A stretch of 64,000 nt of DNA from a bacterium (GTDB lineage: Bacteria > Actinomycetota > Acidimicrobiia > Acidimicrobiales > Bin134). Location of the stretch: positions 1 to 64,000 of the forward strand of contig JAPOVT010000028.1 of NCBI GenBank assembly GCA_026708015.1, given 5' to 3'. Position numbers and translations under genes: made by a program. The notes below the pieces were generated by a model that ran no database searches, had not been told where the DNA came from, and was given only the letters and a program-made list of their open reading frames with translations. This document shows positions 35,573-45,804 of the stretch, piece after piece (position 1 is the stretch's first letter; the number at the start of each line of letters is the position of its first letter).

Positions 35573-36503
35573 GGGCTGCTCCTATCAGCTCGTCCAATCG
35601 GCTCACACCACGGGATGCACACCAGCGAGCGAGGTCCCGGAGCACTTTGGCCGGGGCCCGGGGGTCGGCGAATGTGGCGGTGCCCACCTGCAAGGCGCTG
35701 GCCCCGGCCATCATCATCTCCACCGCATCGGTACCCGAGGCGATCCCGCCCACCCCGATGATGGGCACATCAGGCAGGGCGGCGTACACGTCGTAAACCG
35801 ATCTCACCGCCACCGGGCCCATGGCCCGGCCCGACACCCCTCCCCCGCCCGCGCCCAGCACGGGCCGGCGGGCTTCGGTGTCTATGACCATGCCCAGCAG
35901 GGTGTTGATGAGGGTCAGGGCCGCGGCCCCGCCCTCCACGGCGGCGGCGGCGATGTCCACCAGATCGCCGGTAGCGCTGAGCTTGGCCCACCGGGGCAAG
36001 CCGCAGGAGGCGGTGGCGGCCAGCGCGGCCTGGGTCATGGCCGCCGAGTGGGAGAACATGCGGCCCCGATCCTCCAGATTGGGGCAGGAGACGTTCACCT
36101 CCACCGCCACCACGGCCTCAAGGGCAGTTCCTCCGGTCGCCGCCAGCAGGTCGGAGGCGGCGGCGAAGTCGTCCAGGGAGCGACCCCAGATCGACACCAC
36201 CACCCGGGCGCCGGTGTCGGCCAGCACCGGCAGCTCCTCGGCCAGCCATCGGGGCAGGCCGGGACCTTGCAGGCCGACGCTGTTGATCATTCCCGCTGGC
36301 ACCGGGTGGACTCGGGGCGGGGGGTTGCCCGGCCACTCAAAGGGGGCCAGCGATTTCACCACCACCGCGCCCAGCGCCGAGTAGTCGAGGTAGCGGGCCA
36401 ATTCGGTGCCGTGGCCCACCGTGCCCGAGGCGGTCATCACCGGGTTGGGCAACCGAACTGAGCCGATGGCGGTATCCAGCTCCGGTTTCCGACCCCTGGC
36501 CAC
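35565..36503 (-). CDS. pyrD: dihydroorotate dehydrogenase, class 1 type
   Basis: 312 residues. M-T-A-S-G-T-V-G-H-G near the N-terminus, E-V-N-V-S-C-P-N (about residues 138-145) with the catalytic Cys of class 1 enzymes, and G-V-G-G-I-A-S-G-T-D-A and G-A-S-A-L-Q-V-G-T-A (FMN site). Length and Cys fit class 1B, which works with the PyrK iron-sulphur subunit, yet no pyrK lies between carB and pyrD. No membrane segment, so a quinone-linked class 2 role is excluded. Confidence 0.93.
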   Translation of the reverse strand: MARGRKPELDTAIGSVRLPNPVMTASGTVGHGTELARYLDYSALGAVVVKSLAPFEWPGNPPPRVHPVPAGMINSVGLQGPGLPRWLAEELPVLADTGARVVVSIWGRSLDDFAAASDLLAATGGTALEAVVAVEVNVSCPNLEDRGRMFSHSAAMTQAALAATASCGLPRWAKLSATGDLVDIAAAAVEGGAAALTLINTLLGMVIDTEARRPVLGAGGGGVSGRAMGPVAVRSVYDVYAALPDVPIIGVGGIASGTDAVEMMMAGASALQVGTATFADPRAPAKVLRDLARWCASRGVSRLDELIGAAHE

Positions 36504-36510
36504 TAGAGGC

Positions 36511-39500
36511 TCACAGCTCGAAAGCCAGCTGATCGCTGGTCACCCCGCGGTGGTATTCCTGGAGGGTCCGAACCCGCAGCTGGTGGCGGGCCCAGTCGAC
36601 CATGCCGTCGGCGGCCGCCAATCCGGCCGAGGCGGTGGTCAAAAGCGGCACCCGGTTGCGGCTGGCCGCCCGGCGGATGTGATCGCCATCGGCCCGCGAT
36701 CCCCGGCCTCTCGGGGTGTTCACCACCAACTGCACCCGCCCTTCGTCAATCAGCTCCACCACGTTGGTGCCCTTCTCGCCGACCTTGGCCACCACCTCGG
36801 CCACCGGCACCCCGGCCTCGGACAGCGCCGCCGCAGTGCCGGAAGTGGCCGCAATGGCCAGGCCCAGCCCGGTGAAGCCCCGGGCCATCTCCACTCCGGC
36901 GGCCTTGTCCCGGTCGGCCAGCGACATCAACACGGTGCCGTTGGAGGGCAGCGGGGCGCCCGCGGCGATCTGGCTCTTGGCAAAGGCCAGTCCGGGGCGC
37001 AGGTCGATGCCCATCACCTCGCCGGTGGACTTCATCTCCGGGCCCAAGATGGCGTCGGCCTCGGGGAACTTGTTGAACGGCAGCACCGCCTCCTTGACCG
37101 AAATGTGGTCGCCGTTGGCCCGGCGCCCCAGCAGCCCCTCCTGGCGCAGATCGGCCAGGCTGGCGCCCATCATGACCCGGGTGGCCACTTTCACCAGGGG
37201 CACGCCGGTGGCCTTGGCCACAAACGGCACCGTGCGCGACGCCCGGGGGTTGGCCTCCAGCACGAACACCTGGTCGGCCTCCCCGATGCCGAATTGCTTG
37301 ACCGCGAACTGCACGTTGATGAGCCCCACCACATCCAGGGCGTGGGCGATGTCCTTCACGTAGCGCTCCAACAGGGCCACGGTGGCCTCGGAGAGGTGGA
37401 CCGGCGGCAGCATGCAGGCACTGTCGCCGGAGTGAACCCCGGCCTCCTCCACATGCTCCATCACTCCGCCGATGAGAATCTCGCCGGTCATGTCCCGGAT
37501 GGCGTCCACGTCCACCTCGGTGGCGTCCTCCAAGAAGCGGTCGATCAGCACGGGCCGCTCCGCCGACAGCCCGCCCTCGCGGCCCAATGAGCCGGAGGCG
37601 GCCATCTCGGCCATGGCCTCGGCCAAGTCGTCGTCGGTGTAGACGATGACCATGGCCCGGCCTCCCAGCACATAGGAGGGCCGCACCAACACGGGGTAGC
37701 CGATGCGGTCGGCCACCGCCAGGGCATCCTCCACGGTGGCCGCGATGCCCCCGGCCGGCTGGGGGATGTCGAGGCGGGCGCACAGGGCATTCCAGCGCTC
37801 CCGATCCTCGGCCAGGTCGATGCTGTTGGGGCTGGTGCCCACCACCAAGCCGTTGGGCAGCACTCCGGCCAGCTTCAGCGGGGTCTGCCCGCCGAGCGAC
37901 ACCACGATCCCGGCAATGCCGGGGCCGCCCGCGGCCTGAGACGACGCCAGCTCGGCGTCGATCACATTGAGCAGGTCTTCTTCGGTGAGGGGCTCGAAAT
38001 AGAGTCGGTCGCTGGTGTCGTAGTCGGTGGACACCGTCTCGGGGTTGCAGTTGACCATGATCGTCTCGTAGCCCGCCTCCGACAGCGCGAAGCAGGCATG
38101 GACACAGCAGTAGTCGAATTCGATTCCCTGACCGATCCGGTTGGGGCCCGACCCCAAGATGATGACCTTGGCCCGATCCGAGAGGGCCACCTCGCCCACG
38201 TCCTCATAGGTGGAGTAGTGGTACGGGGTTTCGGCCTCGAACTCGGCCGAGCAGGTGTCCACCGTCTTGAACGTCGCCTCCACCCCCGCGCCGATGCGGG
38301 CCGCCCGAATTTCGGCAGCCGGCACATTCCAGAGATAGCCGAGCTGGGCATCGGAGAACCCGAACTGCTTGGCCCGCTTCCACGCTCGGCGGGTCATGGC
38401 CTCGAATCCGCACTCTTCCAGCGCGGCCCGCTCTTCGGTGATCTGGAGGATCTGGTCGCAGAACCACGGGTCCACCTTGGTGGCCTCGAACAGCTCCGCC
38501 ACCGTGAGCCCCCGCCGCAACAGGGCCTCGAGCTGGAAGATCCGCTCGGGGGTTGCCACCGCGGCGGCGGCCAGCAGCTCCTCGTCGCTGAGGGAGTCGT
38601 AGGCGGCCTCAGCGGGGTCGGCATTGAGGCCGTAGCGGCCCAGCTCCAGTGATCGCAGCCCCTTCTGGAGCGACTCGGTGAAGGTGCGGGCGATGGCCAT
38701 GACCTCCCCCACCGACTGCATCTGGGTGTTGAGCACCCCCGACACCCCGGGGAACTTCTCGAACGCCCACCGGGGCACCTTGGTGACCACGTAGTCGATG
38801 ACCGGCTCGAAACACGCCGGGGTCTTCTCGGTGATGTCGTTGGGAATCTCGTCGAGGGTGTAGCCCACCGCCAGGCGGGCGGCGATTTTGGCGATGGGAA
38901 ACCCGGTGGCCTTGGAGGCCAGCGCCGATGAGCGCGACACCCTCGGGTTCATCTCGATGATCACGAACTCGCCGTTGTCGGGGTTCACCGCGAACTGAAT
39001 GTTGGATCCGCCGGTTTCCACTCCCACCCGGCGGATGCAGTCGAAGGCGGCGTCCCGCAGCGCCTGATACTCCACATCCGACAGGGTCTGGGCCGGGGCC
39101 ACGGTGATGGAGTCGCCGGTGTGGACCCCCATGGGGTCGAGGTTCTCGATAGTACACACCACCACGCAGTTGTCGGCCTGGTCGCGCATCACCTCGAGCT
39201 CGTACTCCTTCCAACCGGCGATCGACTGCTCGATGAGGATCTCGCTGATCGGGCTGGCAGCGAGGCCGCGAGCGCACATCTCCCGCCCCTGCTCAGGGGT
39301 ATGCGCGATGCCGGTACCGGTTCCGCCCAGGATGTAGGCCGGGCGGATGATCACGGGAAGCCCGATGCGCTCCATGACCTCCATCGCCTCTTCCAGAGTG
39401 TTGGCGGTGGCCGACGGGGGCACGGGCAATCCGATGTCGATCATGGCCTGGCGGAACTTGGCCCGGTCCTCGGCCGTGGAGATGGCGGTCTGGTCGGCGC

Positions 39501-39849
39501 CGATCACCTCCACCCCGTATTTGTCCACCACCCCCGACTCGATGAGCTCCATGGCCAGATTCAGCGCGGTCTGCCCGCCCAAGGTGGGCAGCAGCACGTC
39601 GGGCTGCTCCCGTTGGATGATGCTGGTGAGCACCTCGGCGCTGAGGGGCTCCACATAGGTGGCGTCGGCGAACTCGGGGTCGGTCATGATCGTGGCCGGA
39701 TTGGAGTTGGCCAGCACCACCCGATAGCCCTCGTCGCGCAGCACCCGGCAGGCCTGGGTTCCGGAGTAGTCGAACTCGCAGGCCTGGCCGATCACGATGG
39801 GGCCCGACCCGATGAGAAGGATCGACTCGATGTCGGTCCGCTTAGGCAT
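36511..39849 (-). CDS. carB: carbamoyl-phosphate synthase large subunit
   Basis: 1112 residues from ATG 39849. Two homologous ATP-grasp halves: [14 protein letters not shown] (residue 10) and [13 protein letters not shown] (about 570), each with G-G-Q-T-(A/P)-L and L-G-G-x-G/R segments, and a C-terminal MGS-like allosteric domain (about 960-1080). Makes carbamoyl phosphate with CarA for pyrimidines and arginine. Start overlaps the carA end by 8 nt (ATGCCTAA). The open frame beyond 39849 is a shadow of carA. Confidence 0.97.
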   Translation of the reverse strand: MPKRTDIESILLIGSGPIVIGQACEFDYSGTQACRVLRDEGYRVVLANSNPATIMTDPEFADATYVEPLSAEVLTSIIQREQPDVLLPTLGGQTALNLAMELIESGVVDKYGVEVIGADQTAISTAEDRAKFRQAMIDIGLPVPPSATANTLEEAMEVMERIGLPVIIRPAYILGGTGTGIAHTPEQGREMCARGLAASPISEILIEQSIAGWKEYELEVMRDQADNCVVVCTIENLDPMGVHTGDSITVAPAQTLSDVEYQALRDAAFDCIRRVGVETGGSNIQFAVNPDNGEFVIIEMNPRVSRSSALASKATGFPIAKIAARLAVGYTLDEIPNDITEKTPACFEPVIDYVVTKVPRWAFEKFPGVSGVLNTQMQSVGEVMAIARTFTESLQKGLRSLELGRYGLNADPAEAAYDSLSDEELLAAAAVATPERIFQLEALLRRGLTVAELFEATKVDPWFCDQILQITEERAALEECGFEAMTRRAWKRAKQFGFSDAQLGYLWNVPAAEIRAARIGAGVEATFKTVDTCSAEFEAETPYHYSTYEDVGEVALSDRAKVIILGSGPNRIGQGIEFDYCCVHACFALSEAGYETIMVNCNPETVSTDYDTSDRLYFEPLTEEDLLNVIDAELASSQAAGGPGIAGIVVSLGGQTPLKLAGVLPNGLVVGTSPNSIDLAEDRERWNALCARLDIPQPAGGIAATVEDALAVADRIGYPVLVRPSYVLGGRAMVIVYTDDDLAEAMAEMAASGSLGREGGLSAERPVLIDRFLEDATEVDVDAIRDMTGEILIGGVMEHVEEAGVHSGDSACMLPPVHLSEATVALLERYVKDIAHALDVVGLINVQFAVKQFGIGEADQVFVLEANPRASRTVPFVAKATGVPLVKVATRVMMGASLADLRQEGLLGRRANGDHISVKEAVLPFNKFPEADAILGPEMKSTGEVMGIDLRPGLAFAKSQIAAGAPLPSNGTVLMSLADRDKAAGVEMARGFTGLGLAIAATSGTAAALSEAGVPVAEVVAKVGEKGTNVVELIDEGRVQLVVNTPRGRGSRADGDHIRRAASRNRVPLLTTASAGLAAADGMVDWARHQLRVRTLQEYHRGVTSDQLAFEL

Positions 39850-40990
39850 GGGTCGATCCCCCGAGAAGCTGCCCCTGCGACGGGCCTGCCACCGTTGGGT
39901 GCAGACCGGCCATGAGTTCGTCGAACTGGACGAACAGATAGCGGGAGTCGTGGGGGCCGGGGCCGGCCTCGGGGTGGTACTGGACGCTGAACGCGGGTAG
40001 GTCTCGGCAGCGCAGGCCCTCCACGGTGTGGTCGTTGAGGTTGATGTGAGTGATGTCGGCGCCGGGTATGGAGCTGTCGGCCACGCAGAAGTTGTGGTTC
40101 TGGCTGGTGATCTCCACCGCTCCAGTGGCCAGGTTGCGCACCGGGTGGTTGCCGCCGTGGTGGCCGAAGGGAAGCTTGTAAGTCTCCCCGCCCAGCGCCG
40201 AGGCCAAGAGCTGGTGGCCCAGGCAGATGCCGAAAATCGGCACCTCGCCCAGAAGTCCCGTGATGGTGTCCACCGCGCCGGCCACCGCGTCGGGATCGCC
40301 GGGACCGTTCGACAAGAACACCCCGTCGGGCTTTCGGGCCAGTACGTCGGCCGCGGAGGTGCCCGCCGGCACCACCTCCACATGGGCGATGGTCCGCAGG
40401 TGGTACACGATGGTGGCCTTGAGCCCGAAGTCCAGGGCCACCACCCGGTGGGGCGCGCGGCCGTCGTCTCGGATGCTGGTGAAGTGCTCCGACTCGGGGC
40501 GGGTCACGGTGGCCACCAAGTCCACCCCGTCGGTGCCGGGCTCGGCGGCGGCCGCCGCCCGCAGGTCGGCCTCGGCGGCGGTGCCGAAGGCGCCGGGCAT
40601 GGCGCCGGCATCGCGGATGTGGGTGGTGAGCCGCCGGGTGTCAACCCCAGCGAGACCGGCGATGCCCTGGGCTGCCAGGAAGGCCTCCAAGTCGTCGGTG
40701 GAGCGCCAGTTGGAGCGGCGGCGGGCCATGTCCCGCACGATCACGCCGCGACAGAACGGTCGGCGGCTCTCGTGATCGGCCGGCGCCACGCCGTAGTTGC
40801 CGATGTGGGGATAGGTGAAGGTGATGATCTGCCCGGCGTAAGACGGATCGGTGATCACCTCCTGATAGCCGGTGAGCACGGTGTTGAACACCACCTCGCC
40901 GGAGGTGATGCCACCGGCGGGCTCCGCGCCGATGGCCTCGCCCTCGAACACCTCGCCGTCGCTGAGCACCAGCGCCGCCTCGCGGATCAT
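39842..40990 (-). CDS. carA: carbamoyl-phosphate synthase small subunit
   Basis: 382 residues from ATG 40990, preceded by GGAGAT. N-terminal CPSase domain (1-150; V-F-N-T-x-x-T-G-Y-Q-E-V) and class I glutamine amidotransferase (about 180-375) with the nucleophile loop G-I-C-L-G-H-Q-L-L and His/Glu in S-V-Q-Y-H-P-E-A. Supplies ammonia to CarB. Confidence 0.97.
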   Translation of the reverse strand: MIREAALVLSDGEVFEGEAIGAEPAGGITSGEVVFNTVLTGYQEVITDPSYAGQIITFTYPHIGNYGVAPADHESRRPFCRGVIVRDMARRRSNWRSTDDLEAFLAAQGIAGLAGVDTRRLTTHIRDAGAMPGAFGTAAEADLRAAAAAEPGTDGVDLVATVTRPESEHFTSIRDDGRAPHRVVALDFGLKATIVYHLRTIAHVEVVPAGTSAADVLARKPDGVFLSNGPGDPDAVAGAVDTITGLLGEVPIFGICLGHQLLASALGGETYKLPFGHHGGNHPVRNLATGAVEITSQNHNFCVADSSIPGADITHINLNDHTVEGLRCRDLPAFSVQYHPEAGPGPHDSRYLFVQFDELMAGLHPTVAGPSQGQLLGGSTHA

Positions 40991-41033
40991 GGGTTCATCT
41001 CCGACGCAATCAAGGCGAAGCCCGGCCAATGGA

Positions 41034-42305
41034 TCATGGCCGCATCTCCTGGTCGACCAGCACCGCCCGCCCTCCGACAATGGTGTGGCGCACCCGGCCG
41101 CGCACTTGGCGCCCGGCATAGGGGGTGTTGCGGGAGCGGCTGGCCAGGTCGTAGGGGTCTACGGTCCAAGTCTCTTGCGGATCGAACACGCACAGATTGG
41201 CCGGAGCACCGGACTCAATCGGCCCGCCGTGAATCCCCTTCAATCCGGCAATGGCCGCCGGTCGCCAGCTCAGCAGCCCCACCACCTCGGCGATGGGCAG
41301 GTCCAACTCGGTCAGCGCCAGGGCCAGGGCAGTCTCCAGGCCGAGCATCCCCGGCGGCGCCTGGTCGAAGGGCATCTCCTTGGCGTCGGAGGAATGGGGG
41401 GCGTGGTCGGTGGCGATGGCATCCACCGCTCCATCGGCCAAGCCCTCGCGCACCGCATCTCGATCATCGGCCGGGCGCAGGGGCGGGTTGACCTTGAACA
41501 CCGGGTCGTAGGAGGCGCAGGCATCGTCGGTGAGGGTGAAATGGTGGGTAGCCGCCTCGGCGGTCACCTCCACCCCGGCTTGGCGGGCGGCCCGCACCAT
41601 GGCGATGGAACCCCGGGTGGACAGATGCTGGAAGTGGACGGGAGCGCCGGTGAAGCGGCTTAGGGCGATATCCCGCATGACCATGAGCTCCTCGGCCTCG
41701 GCGGGCACGCCGGGAATCCCCAGCCGGCTCGACCACTCCCCCTCGTGCATGTGGCCACCGGCGGCTAGGGAGTCCACTTCGCAGTGCTGGGCCAATATCA
41801 CCCCCAAACCAGCGGCGTACTCCATGGCCCGGCGCATGAGCCCGGCTTCTTGAACCCCGTTGCCGTCGTCGGTGAACAGCCGCACGCCCAGCGCAGCCAT
41901 CTCGGCCATGGGGGCAAGCTGGTCCCCCTTACGGCCCACGGTGATGGCCCCGGAGGTGTACACATCGCAGGGCGCCTTGGCCCCCAGGGCCAGCACTTCT
42001 TGCACCACTGCCGCGCAGTCGATGGGGGGGTTGGTATTGGGCATGGCCACCACCGCGCTGAACCCGCCCCGGACCGCGGCCCAGCTCCCGGTCTCGATGG
42101 TCTCGGCCTCCTCGGCACCGGGCTGGCGCAGGTGGGCGTGCAGATCGACGAAGCCGGGCGCCACCACGCAGCCCGAAGCGTCCAAAACCTCATCGCCGGA
42201 CAGATCAGTGCCGACCGCCGCAATCCGGCCGTCGTCCACCACCACGTCGGCGGTGCGCTCACCGGTCTGGTCGACAACCAAGCCGCCCTTTATCACTGTG
42301 TTCAT
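41034..42305 (-). CDS. pyrC: dihydroorotase, class I
   Basis: 423 residues from ATG 42305. Metal motif V-D-L-H-A-H-L-R (about 55-62), P-N-T-N-P, L-A-Q-H-C-E, H-F-Q-H-L-S-T and A-T-D-H-A-P-H (catalytic Asp) are all present, so the enzyme looks active and not a PyrC-like scaffold. Third step of pyrimidine synthesis. Nineteen bases separate it from pyrB. Confidence 0.95.
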   Translation of the reverse strand: MNTVIKGGLVVDQTGERTADVVVDDGRIAAVGTDLSGDEVLDASGCVVAPGFVDLHAHLRQPGAEEAETIETGSWAAVRGGFSAVVAMPNTNPPIDCAAVVQEVLALGAKAPCDVYTSGAITVGRKGDQLAPMAEMAALGVRLFTDDGNGVQEAGLMRRAMEYAAGLGVILAQHCEVDSLAAGGHMHEGEWSSRLGIPGVPAEAEELMVMRDIALSRFTGAPVHFQHLSTRGSIAMVRAARQAGVEVTAEAATHHFTLTDDACASYDPVFKVNPPLRPADDRDAVREGLADGAVDAIATDHAPHSSDAKEMPFDQAPPGMLGLETALALALTELDLPIAEVVGLLSWRPAAIAGLKGIHGGPIESGAPANLCVFDPQETWTVDPYDLASRSRNTPYAGRQVRGRVRHTIVGGRAVLVDQEMRP

Positions 42306-42324
42306 GAGGCTTCGCCTTGGGGGC

Positions 42325-43263
42325 TCATGCAGCCTCACCTTCAGGGTGCAGATCGGGGTCGGCGGCCAACAGGAGATAGAGCACGGCCATACGCACCGCC
42401 ACCCCGTGGCGGACCTGCTCATTGAGGGTGGCATTGGGCTGATCCAGCACCTCGGGGGCGATCTCCACTCCCCGGTTCACCGGGCCGGGGTGCATAACCA
42501 GCGCCCCCGCGGGCAAACGGGCCGCCCGATCCACGGTGAGCCCCCACTGGGCGGTGTACTCCCGCAACGACGGCAGCAAGGCCTCAGACTGGCGCTCGTT
42601 TTGCACCCGCAGCCCGTACACCACGTCGCAGTCGCTGAGCACGGCATCGAGGCTGAAGCTCACGTCCACCGGCCACGAGTCCACCGCGGGGGGCAGCAGC
42701 GTGGGAGGGGCCACCAGGGTGACCTTGGCCCCCAGCGAGGTGAACGCCATCACGCAGGAGCGGGCCACCCGGGAGTGCTTGATGTCGCCCAGTATCACGA
42801 TGCGCCGACCGGCCACCGAGCCGAGCCGGTCGCGGATGGTGTAGCAGTCGAGCAGCGCCTGGGTGGGATGCTCGTGCCAGCCGTCGCCGGCGTTGACCAC
42901 GCGGGCATGGGTCCACGCCGCGGTCTGCTGGGGCACCCCGGCCGAGCGATGGCGGACCACGATGGCGTCGGGCCCCATGGCCGAAACGGTGGCCACGGTG
43001 TCTCGCACCGACTCGCCCTTGTTCACCGACGAGGCCGACACGCTGAATCCCATCACGTCGGCTGAAAGGCGCCGAGCCGCTACCTCGAAGGAGAGCCGGG
43101 TCCGGGTGGAGTCCTCGTAGAACAGCATGGCCACCGTCTTGCCCCGCAGGGCGGGAACCTTGGGAATGGGCCGCTGCGACACCTCGGTGAAGTGGTCGGC
43201 CAACCGGCACACTTCTTCGATGCCCTCGGCGCCCAGATCGTTGATCGACAAGAGGTGCTTCAT
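42325..43263 (-). CDS. pyrB: aspartate carbamoyltransferase catalytic chain
   Basis: 312 residues from ATG 43263. F-Y-E-D-S-T-R-T-R-L-S-F (about 49-60) is the carbamoyl-phosphate loop, and H-P-T-Q-A-L-L-D, G-D-I-K-H-S-R-V-A-R and M-H-P-G-P-V-N-R-G are the other family motifs. No pyrI regulatory gene is present, as usual when PyrR controls the operon. Start and pyrR stop overlap (ATGA). Confidence 0.96.
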   Translation of the reverse strand: MKHLLSINDLGAEGIEEVCRLADHFTEVSQRPIPKVPALRGKTVAMLFYEDSTRTRLSFEVAARRLSADVMGFSVSASSVNKGESVRDTVATVSAMGPDAIVVRHRSAGVPQQTAAWTHARVVNAGDGWHEHPTQALLDCYTIRDRLGSVAGRRIVILGDIKHSRVARSCVMAFTSLGAKVTLVAPPTLLPPAVDSWPVDVSFSLDAVLSDCDVVYGLRVQNERQSEALLPSLREYTAQWGLTVDRAARLPAGALVMHPGPVNRGVEIAPEVLDQPNATLNEQVRHGVAVRMAVLYLLLAADPDLHPEGEAA

Positions 43264-43760
43264 TTGACGATCTCCCCGAGGTCGACGCCGTCGCGGTGGG
43301 CGTCCACCATCTCGTCGCGGCGGGTGGGCAGGTTCTTGCCCACGTAGTCGGGGCGGATGGGCAGCTCCCGGTGGCCCCGGTCCACCATCACCGCTAGCTG
43401 CAAGGTCCGTGGCCTTCCATAGCTGTTGAGCGCGTCCAGCGCGGCCCGGATCGTGCGGCCGGTATACAGCACGTCGTCCACGATCACCACCGCCTGGCCG
43501 TCGAGATTGAACGGAATCTTGGTGGGCGCCTCCGGCAACAGGGGCCGCAGCCCGATGTCGTCGCGGTGGAAGGCCACGTCGAGGGTCCCCAACGCAGGCT
43601 TGACCCCCTCGATCTCTTGCAGGGCACCGGCGATGTCCTCGGCCAGCCACACCCCGCCAGTCTGCAAGCCCACAATCACCACGCCGTCGAAGCCGTGATT
43701 GCGCTCGATGATCTCGTGGGCCATGCGCCAGGTGGCCCGCTTGATGTCCTCGGCTTCCAT
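43260..43760 (-). CDS. pyrR: pyrimidine operon regulator / uracil phosphoribosyltransferase-like
   Basis: 166 residues from ATG 43760 (GTG 43763 also possible). V-V-I-V-D-D-V-L-Y-T-G-R-T-I-R-A-A-L-D-A-L (about 93-113) is the PRPP-binding motif, preceded by D-V-A-F-H-R-D-D and followed by G-R-P-R-T-L-Q-L-A-V-M-V-D-R-G-H-R-E-L-P. PyrR senses UMP/UTP and binds pyr mRNA. Leads pyrR-B-C-carA-carB-pyrD-pyrF, with an intrinsic-terminator-like hairpin just upstream. Confidence 0.93.
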   Translation of the reverse strand: MEAEDIKRATWRMAHEIIERNHGFDGVVIVGLQTGGVWLAEDIAGALQEIEGVKPALGTLDVAFHRDDIGLRPLLPEAPTKIPFNLDGQAVVIVDDVLYTGRTIRAALDALNSYGRPRTLQLAVMVDRGHRELPIRPDYVGKNLPTRRDEMVDAHRDGVDLGEIVK

Positions 43761-43776
43761 CACTCGGGTTCGGGCA

Positions 43777-43803
43777 GAGAAAACGCCCCCGTAGGGGGGC
43801 GTT
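43777..43803 (-). terminator. pyrR leader: attenuator-like intrinsic terminator before pyrR
   Basis: On the minus strand, stem AACGCCCCC, loop CTAC, stem GGGGGCGTT, then a T-rich run (TTCTCT). It lies 17-43 nt upstream of the pyrR start and downstream of the likely promoter near 43880-43900, so it can end leader transcription. Its placement fits PyrR-controlled attenuation; an overlapping antiterminator could use the GCGAGCGCC/GGCG bases just upstream, but I could not establish it. Confidence 0.65.
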
Positions 43804-43919
43804 CGCCGGCGCTCGCGTTCAGCCAAACTCGGTTTCCTCCATGTCCGTACGGGCCTCGCCGGACCCACTTCACGGGTGTTTCGGAAACTATACACTGTCG
43901 AGGTCTAGTCTTGGGAGGG

Positions 43920-45779
43920 ATGGAAGCACGGATTTCCCGCCCAACCGTCGCCATGGCCAACCGGGTCGTCGAGCCCTCGTTTTCCAACGTGCTCCCGCAT
44001 TTCGCCCCCCTCGCGATCTTCCCTCTCATCGTGTGCGCCGCCATCTACGGAGGATGGTGGCTCGGGGGTCCGCTCGCCCTCTTCGCACTCACAGACCAAT
44101 TCGACAGGATCCTCGGCCTAGAAGAGCGGAATATGGATCCGGCCACCACCTGTGAGAGCCAGCTTTTCCTCTACAAGCTCTCGCTGTGGCTGTGGGGCGC
44201 GTTCTGGCCAGCGGCTTTCATATTCTCCCTCTGGCAGATGCTGGTCTCCGATCACCTGGCCTTGTGGGAGATCGGACTCATGGCCGTGGCTCTCGCTCTC
44301 GTAGCCCAGTCGGTCTTCATCGTGGGCCACGAACTAGTCCACCGGCGCGTCACCTGGGAGCGACGGCTCGGCGAGTTTCTGCTGGCTTCTTCCTCCTATC
44401 CGCATTACGCCATCGAACACGTCTATATCCATCACCCCCATGTGTGTACCCCCCTGGACCCGGGCTCCCCGCCCAAGGGGATGTCCTTCTGGAAGTACCT
44501 GCTCCCGGAGCTGAAGCACAATCTGCTGGGCGCCTGGCGCTTCGAACAGTCCCGGCTGGCACGCCGCCAACTGCCGAAGTGGCACTACACGAACTCGTTC
44601 TGGCGCTATGGCGCGGGAATGGTCTTCTGGTACGGACTGGTACTGTGGATGGGCAGCCCGTTGGCCGTGCTGGTCTACATCCTGCTTTGCGGCGCGGTGG
44701 TCTTGTCGATGAAGGCCAGCAACTACGTGCAGCACTACGGATTGCGCCGGATCCGCATGCCTGACGGTGGGTTCGAATCGGTAAAGCCGCGGCACTCCTG
44801 GAGCGCCGACTACAAGTTCACCAACTGGATGTATTACAACATGCAGCGCCACGCCGATCACCACATCGCGAACCAGCGCTATCCGCTCATGCAGCATCAT
44901 GACGAGTCAGCCTCGCCGCAGCTGCCGGGCTGCTATGTCCAGATGAACAGACTGGCGCTCCTTCCCAAGCAGTGGTTCGAGACCATCGATCCCCTGCTCG
45001 ACCGACAACGCGCCCAGTTCTACCCCGAGATCGACGACTGGCGCCCCTACGACAGCCGGGCGTTCGCGGCACGCCCCGCCGACTTTGACATCATCGCAGA
45101 GATCCACGCCGCGTCCCCGCGCCTCACCGCGTGGATCAACCGCTCCCCAGAGCTGCTCGACAGGCTGCGGGACCGGGAGTTCACCGACCTGGAGGCGCCG
45201 GATGGAATCGGCCCGCATCCGGAGTCCGAGGCGACGGCGCGCCGCGAGATGGCGCGCCGGTACTGGATGCATGAGTTAAGCCTCTCGGAAATGAAGGCCC
45301 AACTCGCCGACTTACCCGTGCAGGACAGCCGCGAGGCCGTCGCGGCAGCGCTCAAGTGGTCCAACGGCAAGGTCTTCCAGGTCGCCGTTCACGAGATGCG
45401 CGGGAGCTTGTCGCTCGTTGAGGCAGGCACAGCGCTGTCGCGTGTCGCCGAAGCCTCGATCGCCTTCGTACTGGCAGCGGTGGAGGAGGAATTCGCCGAT
45501 CGGGGTGGGACGTGCGGCAGCAGCGGGGTAGCAGTCGATGGTCTTGGACCTCTGGCAAGCGGTGAGGCGATGCCGGGCGAGCCTCTGGATGTGCGGTTCG
45601 TATACGAAGGCAGCTCGGCCAAGCGCAATAAAGCGCTGTGCCGCCGCTTTCGCAAGGCTCTCCGCGCGCTGTCGAACAACAACCTGCTTCTGGCACCGGT
45701 CCCGCGCGGCGGCTGGAACCGGCACGCGTCCCCGCCCTCTGGTCCGGCCCGGCGGCAGGGTTCCTCGGACGTTGCATAA
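43920..45779 (+). CDS. AlkB-like di-iron hydroxylase fused to a GlnE-like nucleotidyltransferase remnant
   Basis: 619 residues. Residues 1-400 form an integral membrane alkane hydroxylase/desaturase-type domain with four to six helices and all His clusters: H-E-L-V-H (137-141), E-H-V-Y-I-H-H (166-172) then T-P-L-D-P-G-S, N-Y-V-Q-H-Y-G (268-274) and Q-R-H-A-D-H-H (309-315), then L-P-G-C-Y. Typical AlkB has about 400 residues. The extra 220 residues resemble the GlnE/DUF294 nucleotidyltransferase domain: helical lead-in, then G-L-G-P-L-A-S-G-E and P-L-D-V-R-F-V-Y (about 541-562), but the S-D-x-D metal motif keeps only one Asp. First gene of the RiPP locus, divergent from pyrR, GGGAGGG abutting the ATG (ATG at codon 12 is an alternative). 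Confidence 0.78.
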   Translation: MEARISRPTVAMANRVVEPSFSNVLPHFAPLAIFPLIVCAAIYGGWWLGGPLALFALTDQFDRILGLEERNMDPATTCESQLFLYKLSLWLWGAFWPAAFIFSLWQMLVSDHLALWEIGLMAVALALVAQSVFIVGHELVHRRVTWERRLGEFLLASSSYPHYAIEHVYIHHPHVCTPLDPGSPPKGMSFWKYLLPELKHNLLGAWRFEQSRLARRQLPKWHYTNSFWRYGAGMVFWYGLVLWMGSPLAVLVYILLCGAVVLSMKASNYVQHYGLRRIRMPDGGFESVKPRHSWSADYKFTNWMYYNMQRHADHHIANQRYPLMQHHDESASPQLPGCYVQMNRLALLPKQWFETIDPLLDRQRAQFYPEIDDWRPYDSRAFAARPADFDIIAEIHAASPRLTAWINRSPELLDRLRDREFTDLEAPDGIGPHPESEATARREMARRYWMHELSLSEMKAQLADLPVQDSREAVAAALKWSNGKVFQVAVHEMRGSLSLVEAGTALSRVAEASIAFVLAAVEEEFADRGGTCGSSGVAVDGLGPLASGEAMPGEPLDVRFVYEGSSAKRNKALCRRFRKALRALSNNNLLLAPVPRGGWNRHASPPSGPARRQGSSDVA

Positions 45780-45804
45780 AGAAGGGACCAACGCCCGCGA
45801 CGAT

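Noticed and set aside
39850..40383. N-terminal extension of carB
   Set aside because: Out-of-frame shadow within carA; the IF-like start MPKRTDIE at 39849 matches the family.
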